A stretch of 64,000 nucleotides of DNA. Source: Culex pipiens pallens (lineage: Eukaryota; Arthropoda; Insecta; Diptera; Culicidae). The stretch's first letter is position 1. Each line of letters starts with the position of its first letter. Below the pieces are notes generated by a model. The model did not search any database. It saw nothing but the letters and a program-made list of their open reading frames with translations, and was not told the DNA's origin. Below are positions 43,136 through 54,393 of this stretch, piece by piece. The stretch covers positions 83,402,886 to 83,466,885 of the forward strand of contig NC_068938.1 in assembly GCF_016801865.2 (NCBI RefSeq). The letters run 5' to 3'. Made by a program: the position numbers and the translations under genes.

Positions 43136-44367
43136 CGGCATGAACCTTGAATTTTCTGATTTTTTTATTTTGATAAAACTATAAACCAAAAATTAAAATA
43201 ATACAAAAACATTATTTTCAAATTTGTTCCACAACGTACAACATCGCGTAATAATGAAACTCTGCTTTGCACTGATAACTCCACAAAGCAAAACTCTTCC
43301 AGCCCGCCAACCAACACAAAAGTTAAATAAATAAATAAGCTATAAATTCGCTTTTATTGGCCTCTCTCCCGACCCAACCACAGCTTTTTGCTGCGAGATG
43401 CAGCTTTGCAAAGCTGGGACCGGGAAAAAAAGCAGCTGTGTGTCAGTCTCGAGTCCGGCAGCAGAGTATCACAGCCTATACGGAGAAGTTGGAAATAGTT
43501 TTGCGGTTTTCGCAGGCGACAGCCAACTTTGGCCATCAAAATGTTGTCGTTGTGAGGGTTTGTCGCAGGAGCTTCATTTTTAAAGGCGATGAAATTTGTA
43601 CGAAGAGTGGCAAACTTTTATTTTTTTCTTTTTCAAATACACCACCAAATTTTATAAAAATATTAAAAATTGTAATTCAAAATAGATTTAAAATCGACAT
43701 GCGACAAAATGGCACAACGGCGACGCCGTGCAGATGTCATGTTGGGGGTAATCAAGTGCTGATCATTCCAGGAAAGGGGTTTGTTTGTTTCAACTAATCC
43801 CATTTGTGTTGAGCGGGTGGGTGGAGTGTCACACTGGAAGGTTGCCAACGATTTAATTTGAATGACGTTAATTTGACTGTGTGGCGAGAAAGTTCGGATC
43901 TGCGGGGGACATGAGACAAAACATATTCTGCAATAAAAATTAGATGGAAGTCGTTTTTTTTTTTCAAACGACCTAAAAATTAAAGCAAATTCAATTTTGA
44001 GTACGATTCCTAGAAGGACTCGGAATCTATTATCGTGATCGATTGGATTTCAAAAGAAGAAGTCCGTTTTGTCCTCACATGACTTGCAATGCTCGCTTGC
44101 TTTCTGGGTTCTTTGAAGTCATCGATGAAAATCTATTTGAGAAAAGTTAGCAAAGAAAATCTAATTCCATGTGATTCCTAACTATGATATTCACTTTTGA
44201 TTTGGAAAATAGAATTGATTTTAAAAAGCGAGCTGATGCTTTCTAGTCCTAATTTTAAATTTTTAAAAATTTCCGACAAACTAAATCCTTAAAAGAAAAA
44301 TTTACCTTGCATTCAAAAATATAATGTCCAACTCGTCTGTCTTCAACTCGGCGAAATTTTCCAAAAC
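43136..44367. other. non-coding DNA, no gene established
   Basis: A GC-richer patch at about 43350-43600 gives overlapping open frames on both strands (up to 146 codons, 43357-43797) without a domain, and low-complexity DNA breaks it. The rest is AT-rich. Confidence 0.4.
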
Positions 44368-44514
44368 CACTCAGTAAAAATCATGGTAATATTACATAAA
44401 AGAACGTGGACAGATTTTGTGTCAAAATTTGTGTAAAATTACATCTATTTACGAGTAATTTTTGACCAAAATTGAGGTAAACTGTTACCTTCCCATTTTT
44501 TTTTCTAAAAAATA
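44368..44514. mobile_element. MITE fragment, CACAGTAAAA family
   Basis: CACTCAGTAAAAATCATGG followed by TAATATTACAT, GTGTCAAAATTTGTGTAAAATTAC-like and GAGGTAAACTGTTACC motifs match the family in the reverse order to the 42928 copy. It is shorter than full length and has no clear right terminus. Confidence 0.65.
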
Positions 44515-45512
44515 TTTCAGCAAAGTGTCAAGTTTACACTTTCTTGCCATTTAAACGGGGTTGCTTTTTTGTGCCCCTCAAAAAAGCAAATTTTTGCTAA
44601 TGGTTCTGCCAACTGTTTGATCGGGGGACCGGAAAGCGAAATATGCGAGAAACTTCAACACTCGATTGAACCCTCCGCCGGAAGGTGACCCTTGAGCCAT
44701 GAAATTTTTGCTGAGCGGCGGAAATTGTTTTTTTTTTACGGGCGATGAAATTTTGTTGGGTTGACGGTCTGGATGGAATATAATTGAAAATATTTTTTGG
44801 AAAAAAGGTTTTGGAATGGTGATTGATTGCCGATCAAGAATTCAATATTTATATCAATAATTCAATAATTGTGTTGTTATCAAATTGCGCTTTTTTCTAA
44901 TTATTTTGAATTTTGAAATTATTTTTGGCTTACACTTCGATAAGCTGCTTACAGTTTTTAATATATCCTCTTTCTTCTTTTAATAATATCGTTAAAGTTT
45001 CACAGAAAAAATTATTAAACTTTCAAAAATTCATACTGATTTGCTCCAACAAATTCTCATTTGTAGCTAAGCCCTGCCGGAAACAAATCTCCATCATTTC
45101 CAATTTTCCACCAAAAATAACCCACAAAGCTCAACCATCCAAAGTGTGTTTCCCATACATCACGCGAAATGGAGGCCGCCAAATGACCTACCAACCAGCT
45201 AGACTTCTTCTTGTATATCGATTCACTCGATTGCGATTAAATCTTAACGGCCTATTAACCAACATTGAATCCGCAAATACCTTGGCGGTGAAGCCGTTGT
45301 CGCCGGGCACTGCTTTCCCAGACGAGCAGAAAACCTGCTGTTCTTGTTAGTCTCAATCCCATTTAGTTGGGATTTGGAATTGGTCGCAGATCGGGTTCAT
45401 GAGTTTGGACCATTTCGCCGATTGGCCATTTCCCAGAATGTGTCAATTTGACAAGTGGTCATTTCACTGTGTATCTTCAAAATGGATTGATAGTTATTCT
45501 GTGTGAAAAAAC
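44515..45512. other. non-coding DNA, no gene established
   Basis: A 145-codon frame at 44913-45350 has no recognisable motif and starts in AT-rich DNA. I do not call it. The right edge near 45410 has CCATTTCGCC-type motifs resembling the following satellite on the other strand. Confidence 0.4.
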
Positions 45513-46818
45513 ACAATTCGATGAAATGTTTAATATCCCAACAAGCTTTCGGTGAAATGGCTTTTCGATGAAAGGACCTTCTAAAGAAACGACCTTCTCG
45601 TGAAACGATGTTTCACAAGATCTTCAAGTTTGATATGTTAGGCATAAATGATGAAAAATAGCATGATTCGATGAAATGACCATTTTGTCAACAAGCTTTC
45701 GGTGAAATGGCCTTTCGATGGAACGACCTTCTGAAGAAACAAAGTTTCACATGAACTCCAAGTTTGATATTCTATGTGTTGAAAGCGATTCGATGAAGTC
45801 ACGAGCCAACGAGCTATCGGTGAAATGGCCATTCAGTGAAACGAGCTTCTCAAGAAACGATGCTTCAGATGAACTCCAAGTTTGATATTCTAGTCGTTAA
45901 TGGTGAATAAAAACATGACGACGAAATGCTCAATTTGCCAACAAGCTTTCGGTAAAATGGCCTTTCCAAGAATCGACCTTCCTAAGAAATGACGTTACAC
46001 TTGAAATCCAAGTTTGATATTTTAGGTGTCAAATATGCATCGAAACATCATTCGATTAAATGGCCAATTTGTCAACAAGCTTTCGGTGAAATGACCTTTC
46101 GAAGAAACGACCTGCTCAAGAAACGGTGTTCCACTTGAAATTTATGTTTGATATTCTAGGCGTTGAAGGCGATTCGATGAAATGGCCAATTTGCCAACAA
46201 GATTTCGGTGAAATAGCCTTCCAAAGAAACGACCTTTTCAAGAAACGATGTTCCACATGAATACCAAGCTTGATTTTCTAAGAGTTTGCTGAAGTATTCG
46301 GAATAGAAGCATGATTCGATGAAATAGTTATTTTGGCAACAAATTTTCGGTGAAATGACCTTTCTATGGAAGGATTTTCTCAAGAAACAATGTTTCACAC
46401 GAACACCAAAATTGATATTCGAGACAAGATTCGATGAAATGGACAATTTGCCAACATGATTTCGGCGAAATGGCCTTTCGATGTAACGACTTTGTCAAAA
46501 AACGATTCACATAAACACTAAGTTTGGTATTTTACGCGATTCGATGAAATGGCCAGTTGATCAAAAAGCTTTCGATGGAATGGTCTTTCGATGGAACGAC
46601 TTTCTCAAGAAACGAAATGATGTTTCACTACCAAGTTTTATATTTTAGGTGTTCATGGTGAAGAGGAACTGAATTTTATGAAATGGCCAATTTGCCAACA
46701 AACCTTTCGGTGAAATGGCCTTCAAAAGAAACGTCCTCCTAAAGAAAGTTTTTATATTTTGGTATATTGGGCATTAATAGTAAAAAGAACCGTGATTCGA
46801 CGAAATGGCCAATTTGAC
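45513..46818. repeat. degenerate tandem satellite, ~110-150 bp units, first segment
   Basis: The unit contains, in order, ATTCGATGAAATGGCCAATT, CAACAAGCTTTCGGTGAAAT, CCTTTCGATGAAACGACC, TTCTCAAGAAACGATG, TTTCACATGAACACCAAG and TTTGATATTCTAGGCGTT. The AACAAGCTTTC landmark recurs near 45540, 45690, 45940, 46074, 46196, 46338, 46452, 46563 and 46697, with a variant near 45808. Spacing varies from about 110 to 150. Units are clearly diverged. Within a unit GATGAAATGG-like motifs repeat, pointing to an older, shorter ancestral repeat. Confidence 0.9.
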
Positions 46819-48921
46819 CAGGGCTGTGGAGTCGGAGTCGGAGTCGGAGCCGGAGTCGGTGGAGTCGGGTCTTTTTGGGGACCTGGAGTCGGAGTCGGAG
46901 TCGGAGTCGTCAAAACTTGAACAGCTGGAGTCGGAGTCGGAGCCGGAGTCGGCTAAATTTTAAGAGCTGGAGTCGGAGTAGGAGTCGGAGCCGAAGATTT
47001 CTGATAACCCGGAGTCGGAGTTGGAGCCGGAGTTATCTTAAATTCAACAAATAATTTTTTTTTAATTGTTCAGTATTTCGTATAGAACAGCTTAATTTAC
47101 AAAACATCTTATATTTTTAATTGATTTATCAGATGCCATTATGTTTTTGAAGCTTTTTATTGTGATTGAAAAGCTCTAATTGTGTTATTACACTATAATC
47201 ACTATAAGATAACCTCTTACCCAAGTATGTAGTATCATAATTTAAAAAATTATAAAAAAAAATATTGGTTATGTAGTCAGACATATCTAATTGATTCTTG
47301 AATGCTTCCTTTTGCCTATATTTATGTGCCCTTTCAATTAAAATTTAACCAAATTTCATCCAGTTATTTCTAAAAAAGTACACACTCAGTCATCTTTTAG
47401 CATATGTCTTGGAAGTTTTAAGTTAAATCATTTTTTAGGAAAAAATTACGAGGTACATAAAAAGATTAAAAATAGTAATCACTGTTTTTGCAAATCGAAA
47501 AAAGTCACTGACAGTTTAACTTTTGTAACAAATAATCAACGATAATAACAATCTCTTACTTGGAACTCAACATGCGCATTTTGTTTATAACTGAGTACAA
47601 GACAATCAAAGTGCGGCTTTTAAAATAATTGAAACTAACAAAAAATATCAAAAGAAGTTGCAACAAATATTGAAATAATCATTGATTGTTGATGTTGATG
47701 TTGATTTTAGGTAAACTATTTTGATATTGTTGCTAATTATCGTTGAACAAATCTCAAGAATTCAGTACAAAAATGAACTAATAAAAAAATGTATAGAACA
47801 AAATATAGGATTTTAATTTATTTTTCAAATATTATAAAAAAAACAAAATCAAAATATTATCAACTGGTACGAATTTTCTCATGCTGTATATCCCACGCCA
47901 ATATGACGGAAGTTGATAATCATTGCATATCAATGTACCTCAAAAAAAAAAAAAAAATATGTGTGACCTAGAAAATATTTTACTTGTGGATATTTGTTTT
48001 TTATTATATTTTAAGTTTTTTCAAATATTTTGATGGATGCGCAAAATCATTCATAAAGCTTCGTTTTAGGTGAAGATTCACGAAGTATCGTGCGCCTCCT
48101 TTTTAAAGTATATAAAATTTTAAAATTAAAATAAATTAAAAATTTCCAGGGTAAAATATTTTCCATGTCACAGATATTTGAAAAAGACATCTTAAGCGTC
48201 CTTTCCACGAAGAAATTGTTTAGATACATTGATTTGCAATAATTATCTCCTTCAGCCATGGCGTGATGTCCATGTACGTCTTAAAAAAAACAACTTCTTA
48301 CAAATGTCAGCCTGAAGGTGAGCAAATTGAATTTTAATGTTCAATTAAGGACAGGTTTCTTTTAGTTATTCATTCAAAAATAACAATTTAATATTTAAAT
48401 TTATTAGCTTTGATGAAAATATTTTCAAATTTGAGGTTAAGCAAATAAATCCAAATTTACTTACAAAATTGTTCTTCTCAAAATGTCTCTAAAACTGAAG
48501 ATATTTTTTGATTTCTGTTTCCATAACGTATAAAACTTGTAACCTAGAAACTTTTTTTCCGTTTATTTACTTTACTTTACTTTAACGTAACTTATTTTTC
48601 TTGAGAAAAACATGGCGCTTAGAGAGTATTTAAACAATCCTATTTATCAATGTTTTAAAAATAATTAACTAATAATAGTTAACTAACTTTTGAAACATTT
48701 AAAAATATGTGGAGTCGGAGCCAACCATTTGTTGAAAGCTGGAGTCGGAGTCGGAGTCGGAGTCGGCTAGAGTTGGTAGGCCGGAGTCGGAGTCGGAGTC
48801 GGAGCCAACCATTTGTTGAAAGCCGGAGCCGGAGTCGGAGTCGGAGTCGGCTAATCTGAGAAAGCCGGAGTCGGAGTCGGAGTCGGAGTCATTTGAAATA
48901 TGACCCGACTCCGCAGCCCTG
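46819..48921. mobile_element. hAT-like non-autonomous transposon, 2.1 kb, perfect 8-bp duplication, inside the satellite
   Basis: The ends are CAGGGCTGTGGAGTCGG and CCGACTCCGCAGCCCTG, a 17-bp inverted repeat with one mismatch. AATTTGAC flanks both sides exactly (46811-46818 and 48922-48929). Subterminal blocks of GGAGTCGG repeats (46830-47035 and 48713-48890) run in the same direction at both ends. The central 1.7 kb is AT-rich with no transposase, so it would depend on an autonomous relative. The TIR form and 8-bp duplication define the hAT group. Confidence 0.95.
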
Positions 48922-49500
48922 AATTTGACAACAAGCTTTCGGTGAAATGGCCTTTCGAAGAAACAACCTTCTCAAGAAACGACGTTTCACATGAACACCA
49001 AGTTTGATATATTAGGCATTAATGGTGAATAGAAACATGATTCGATGAAATGGTCAATTTGTCAACAAGCTTTCGATGAAATGGCTTTTTGAATAAAAAA
49101 CTTTCTCAAGAAAAAATGTTTCATATGAACACCAAGTTTGGCATTCTAGTTAATCGAAACATGATTCTTAGCGCTAAAGATCATGATTCGATGAAATGGC
49201 CATTTGGCAAAAAACAACTATTCGATGGAATGATCATTCGACGAAACGACCATCCCAAGAAATGTCGGTTCACCTAAACTACCAAGCATGATATCCCAGG
49301 CGTTTTTAAGGATTCATTAAACCATGATTCGGTGAAACGACCATATAATCAAACGGCCATTCGATTCAATGATCATTTTAAAAAAGGGCCTTCTCTCACT
49401 AGCAAACCATAATGTTCAAGACGTTAAGGATCCTTTGATTAATTTGATGAAGCGATTCTTCGATAAACCAACCTTTCGACGAAATGACCACCACTCGCGG
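48922..49500. repeat. degenerate tandem satellite, second segment
   Basis: Continues the unit interrupted by the hAT-like element: AATTTGACAACAAGCTTTCGG follows the transposon end directly. Further landmarks are near 49064 and 49205. After about 49300 the units become so diverged that only GATGAAACGACC-like motifs remain, and the array fades near 49500. Confidence 0.85.
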
Positions 49501-50689
49501 GTTCAATGAGAAATTACCAATGTTAATCGCGTTCACTGCGTCCAAAGTTGCTGGTGATGGTAATTCGTGGAACGTGTTCACGCGGCTTCTTCCTTTTCCT
49601 CAATTTCTTGAACCGGCCACCAACCAGCCGGTTGACGGTCAGGGTCTTGAAGCCGTCGCCCCCCAGGCTGGCTTGGCGGGGTAGGATCAAAAGCTTCGGC
49701 GAAAGGCCGTTCCACGATTTATAAACTTTTCGAGTGTTAGCGGCCCGTTGGCGAATCTCAAGGTGAAGGTCGTCGGTTGGGGACTGTTTTTGCGGGTGTT
49801 TTTTGAGGTTATGTAACGTATTGACACAATAGATTTTTTTTTTGAAAATACAAATTGTGCAAAAACTCTAAGAAATCCTCAAATTGGAATAAATCCCGAA
49901 ACAACTCAAATTTGCATACCTTCAGGCGCATTATTTTTCACAGTGCCACCTGGTGAAGGCCAAATGAGTCACAAAGTTAGGGCGCGTGGGCGGCTCGAAA
50001 AAGTTATTCCCAAAACCCCCCGCCAACCCATGGATGGGAAGCTCATTTGTTTTATCTGGAGGTTTTTTTTCCTCGCTCTCATTCCAGTTCGCACCTCGCA
50101 ACTTGTTGTCGAGAGGTCTGGCGAAAAAAGCTCCACTGCGAGGGTTAGAGTTTTTTTGGAGAGAGAAAAACTAATTTACCGCAACGGGGTTGAGAACTCT
50201 CTTTTTGGAGTACAGGCTGGAAGGGTGAAGTGGTTGAAAGGATGGCAAACAGATTGTTTTTTTCTGCTTCTCTTTTTTTTTTTGCTGGAATGCGTTAATT
50301 AACCACGTGAAGGATGGACTTTTTTCGCACTTGGAGTGGGGGAGGTTTATCTTGCCTCAATTAGATTTTATCGCAATCTTTCGAAAAGCAACAGGTTCCA
50401 TGCAATTTAATGACAAAATTATCATTATTTTGTTGGGTTGATTTTTGTTTGCCTTTTTTACAATCATTTTCTATTATTTTTCTTACATTGTTAAAACATG
50501 TAATTGACCTTATAGAAATTTAACAATTGCAATCTGTCGAAAAAAGGTTTGGAAGATAGAAAAGAAATTTACAACTTATTAGTTTTTTTGTTTCTAAAGT
50601 ATACATAAAAGCAGAAATTTTGCAGGCTTTTTTTTTTGTTTTCTTCAACAATTTTAGTATTTTGATATGCATTTCTCGTTTGAAGTTTT
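49501..50689. other. non-coding DNA, no gene established
   Basis: GC-richer at 49500-50320, with a 119-codon frame (49943-50302) that consists mainly of hydrophobic low-complexity sequence caused by T runs. No domain or splice pattern. Confidence 0.4.
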
Positions 50690-51135
50690 TTTATATTTAT
50701 AGATTTAAGCATATTCTGCAAAATGCAATTCATTATGTTTGTATATGTTTGTCTTTGTAAAAAACTTCAAAACTCTAATGAAAATGGAAGTTTAATCAAC
50801 TGAAAACCAGTTAAAATGCATTTCCTGCGTTTTTAATCATATTTAGCATGTTTGAACTCCTTTCAAAACATTTTGAACTTATATGAAAAACCACTGTACA
50901 GTCCCCCAGTAAGTTTTTTTTTCGCCAATTTTTTTTTCAGTAAATGCATCGATATTTTGAGAACTGATGATTGAAAAATAACAGGACGCGTGTAAAATGC
51001 ATTTTCAAACACCTTTTTCATCCAGATGTTGAAACCTTGGCTTGTATTTTTTATATTTTTTATTTTTTTGTCCCCTCCTCGACTTTTGTCGGAGTCGAGG
51101 GACATAAACTTCAAAAAATATTTGCAACGGTCTAA
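50690..51135. repeat. dispersed repeat family copy (ACATAAACT family)
   Basis: Shows the family order: GAAAATGGAAGTTTAATCAA, CTGAAAACCAGTTAAAATGC, TAATCATATTTAGCATGTTT, TTTTGAACTTATATG, then the T-rich stretch and GTCGAGGGACATAAACTTC with TTTGCAACGG. It is closest in content to the copy at 21.6-21.9 kb. Confidence 0.65.
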
Positions 51136-53432
51136 CTGTATTTTTATCTAATTTAACAGACATTTTTTGTATTGGATTTTCATGGTTTTTAAATAATTTA
51201 AGTTACAGCTAAGTTTTTCAAACATGATCTGAGATACAACATAACAAAAATTACATGATTTTGACATAAATAATAGAGAATTTTATGAAAAATCACGGCC
51301 AAATTTACTCCAGAAAAGTACTTTTAAAAGTACACATAAAACTAGTAAAATCATCAAACCCAAGTATTTCTAAAAAAAAAGAGTTTTTCTTTTCAGTGGT
51401 AAAAAATGATTTTTTGGCGAATTTTGACATCGAAACCCGTCTAGAGACACAGATCTCGGATATTTGAAGCATGACGTTACCCACACCTTAGCAAACATCT
51501 TGACAAATTGACGATACCCTTTGAAGAGCTGATAAAGGCATCTCGTCCAATGAATGGTCCCAACTTTTGCCTTTCACTTAGCATACCCTCAACAAAAAAC
51601 GATAACAATTCCCCATCAATTACTTCCAGTCGAGAAAACCCAAATACCTTTTCGACCACCCGGCATGATGATGTGGCATTCAACACGTTGCCATCAGAGT
51701 TCTCGTTATGTTTGTGCAAGATGGAAAAGTTTTTTTTCCACGAAAGTGTATTGAAACCTTTCTCAATGTTGGAAATCTCTCGAAAAAAAAAACTTATTTT
51801 ACAGAGAGTCGAATTTTGATAAGTTCTGTAAATTTACGTTAAAAGTTTTAGTATTATTCTTGCGATCATTCATAGAAATTTAATGAACATAGCTCAAACC
51901 TCCAACAAGAAAGGTAATTCCGACATCCCAAAAGAAAAGGCAATTCAGTTGCCCTTCCATTAGCCCAGCAACGACCCGTGTTCGGTTCTAGTTGCGTATC
52001 GATCCGTGAACCATTACCATCTCGCCTTTCTTTGCTCACGTTCTCCTCCCACCAAAATGAAACAATATTTCGCAAGACAAACGAAACGACGGTCCAAAAA
52101 CGCTTCAATTGGCCAATTTTTATTCGAGATGACCCTTCAACAAAGGGTCCCATTTTATTTTTTGCTTCTCTAGAATGACATTATTCATCGTGTGCTCGGT
52201 TGAGTTTTGATTCGAGGCCCCCTTGGGGCTGGTCATTGGCCAAACCCCGGCCAAGCTGTGCCAACGATAATGATACGCAATAAAATCCGTCTGGATGATG
52301 TGCTGCTGGCCACGCGTCGTCTTTCTGTCTGGAACTCTCAGGTCTTGCGATGAACAGTGAGCGATTTGCATTTTGAAAAAGTATAGACAAATTGACGGGA
52401 TTCATAACCAAGTCCTTCAGTTTTAAACCGCTCACTCTACCTCTACGCTGCGAACGCTTGCTCTAAAGAGAGAGAAAAAACGCAAGCACGTGTGCGTTGT
52501 GCTTACTCTCTCACTTTCCAAAAGTGCGATGCCTTAAATCAAGCTGGTTGGCCTCAAAATGTTCCAATATTTCAACAAACTGGCAACACTGTCCGCACCG
52601 ATCGCCCTGCCAAGATTGCGGCGAAAGTATACATCATAAAATGGGCTCTAGAACAAGGACAAAACCAACACTCTCGGCGACTGAATAATGGCATTTGCGG
52701 CACAAAGAAGCAATCTCGCGCTGGGAATCATTGTCAGCCCGAAGAGGACGGAGAGAGCTCTTGTACTTTATTTATTAAAAATCTGCAGTCCCATGAGTCA
52801 CCACAGTCAGTGTGCAGTGCACTGGAAAGTTCATAAAAATGTAAAGTGCGCGGACAATGCAATTTCTTTGCTCGCAGGTCGTCTTCCACTCGGTTAAGCC
52901 CTTTTGAATTATTAGGCCAAATTGGATGGCATTTGCTTACTGTCGGGTAAAGCGGGGAAGGCCCCGAAGGGAGGGGCTTTGATAATGTAATCAGTTTTAT
53001 GTAGATACAACTTGAAGGCTTAAGGAAACGGCAGAACGAGCACGCAAACAACAAAGACTCGTTGATGGATAAAGAAAGAGACGGAGTGAGTGAGAGGCAA
53101 TTTGAATGTCGTTCTGAGTGAGTGAGTATGGAACTGTGAAGAAGCTGTGTGGGAGTATCAATCAAAGCGAGATGGGGCTTTTTTCTGAGGAAAAGAGATT
53201 TTGTTGTGCGTTTCAGGGCAGTGAAGAGAATATTTTTGATTAAATTTGATGCGTTTGATTGCTTTCTATTTTAAGTAAACGAATTAAGCGGAAGATGATC
53301 GGTGATTTCCTTTTGTTCTTTTTGCTTTGTAACAGTAGCAGCTTGAGATCGAATCGTCACATTTATAAATATAGAAACAATGATTACCTACTACTAAATC
53401 TAGAAACAATACTTTCCTTTTTTTTTTTACTA
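51136..53432. other. single-copy-looking DNA, no gene established
   Basis: Several overlapping short frames occur between 51470 and 53170, the longest being 143 codons on the minus strand and 114 on the plus strand. None has a recognisable domain, and both strands are equally open. Moderately GC-rich parts could hold regulatory DNA. Confidence 0.4.
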
Positions 53433-53628
53433 CACTGAAAAAATAAATCACGGTAATATTACATCTGGGAAGAGGTACGTCTTTTATGTCAGAAAAATGT
53501 GTAATTTTACCAGCATTCCAGTGTAATGTCCCTTTTTTAGTCGAAGTTGAGGTAAAATTACATCATAAAAGAGGTAATATTCAACCTTCCAAAATAACTC
53601 CTCCCGAATTTACACAATTTTTACTATG
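53433..53628. mobile_element. MITE, CACAGTAAAA family, reverse orientation
   Basis: Begins CACTGAAAAAATAAATCACG and ends AATTTTTACTATG. TA flanks it at 53431-53432 and 53629-53630. The interior motifs run opposite to the neighbouring copy. The right-hand TA is also the left-hand TA of the next copy. Confidence 0.8.
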
Positions 53629-53630
53629 TA

Positions 53631-53842
53631 CACAGCAAAAAAAAGTGTAAATTTGGAAGGTGTAATTTTAAAAGGTCTCTTTTATGATGTAATTTTACCT
53701 CAATTTAGACAGAAAATGCGACATTACACCAAAATAGTGGTAATATTACACATTTTCAGAGGTAAAATTACACTTTTTTTTTCTGACATAAAAGATGTAC
53801 TCCTTTCCAGATGTAATATTACCATGAATTTTTTTTGCTGTT
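53631..53842. mobile_element. MITE, CACAGTAAAA family, forward orientation
   Basis: Begins CACAGCAAAAAAAAGTG and ends TTTTTTTGCTGTT. TA flanks it at 53629-53630 and 53843-53844. Interior motifs match the 42928 copy (GGAAGGTGTAATTTTAAAAG, GATGTAATTTTACCTC, CCAGATGTAATATTACCATG). Together with the previous copy it forms a palindromic pair of about 410 bp. Confidence 0.85.
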
Positions 53843-54090
53843 TAGGGTTGTTTTTATTTATTTAGCAACCAAGAATTACTTGTTCAACTTATTAGTTGGT
53901 AAAATAAACTTTTTTCATATATTTTTCAGATAAAAATTTTAACACTTTTAAATATTCCTCAACAGTAAAAAATGTCTCAATAAATCATGGAGGAATTTTT
54001 TAACATAATGTTCAAACTTTGAAGAAATTTAAAGAGTAGTGAGTTGAAAACTCTCCTAAATATATATTTGAGTGAAATTTTTCTTTCTGT

Positions 54091-54206
54091 ACCCATACCA
54101 ACACATGGACATTTGCTCAGAATTAGAGTCGATATGTACGTCACGGTGAGTCTAGAAGATCATTTGGCGAGAGATATGATAGCCTTTCTTCATTGGGAAG
54201 GCAGAA
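54091..54206. repeat. fragment of the TGCCTTCCTC dispersed element
   Basis: ACATTTGCTCAG, GAGTCGATATGTA, GTCTAGAAGATC and AGCCTTTCTTCATTGGGAAG follow the same order as the right part of the element ending at 30587. The rest of that element is not recognisable here. Confidence 0.6.
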
Positions 54207-54385
54207 TAAACCTGTTCTATTTGAGTGAGATTACAACTCTCTACCGCTACGCTACGAGTAATTTTCAATTTTTTTCTGATAAATTTGTTCAACTTCAAGT
54301 ATGTCGAGATCTCGTCATTCGTGGGGATCAATGAATGTCAGTGGAGTTGCTGCAGCTCTCCAAAAACTTCACACCATCTGCGCCG

Positions 54386-54393
54386 TATAAAAA
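54386..54393 (+). promoter_or_regulatory. possible TATA box
   Basis: TATAAAAA lies inside a GC-rich patch and is followed about 30 bases later by an initiator-like TTCACA. No donor-bounded exon was recognised downstream, so this is weaker than the other promoter candidates. Confidence 0.2.

Noticed and set aside
45513..49500. CRISPR-like array
   Set aside because: Units are diverged throughout, with no conserved repeat separating unique spacers. The DNA is eukaryotic.
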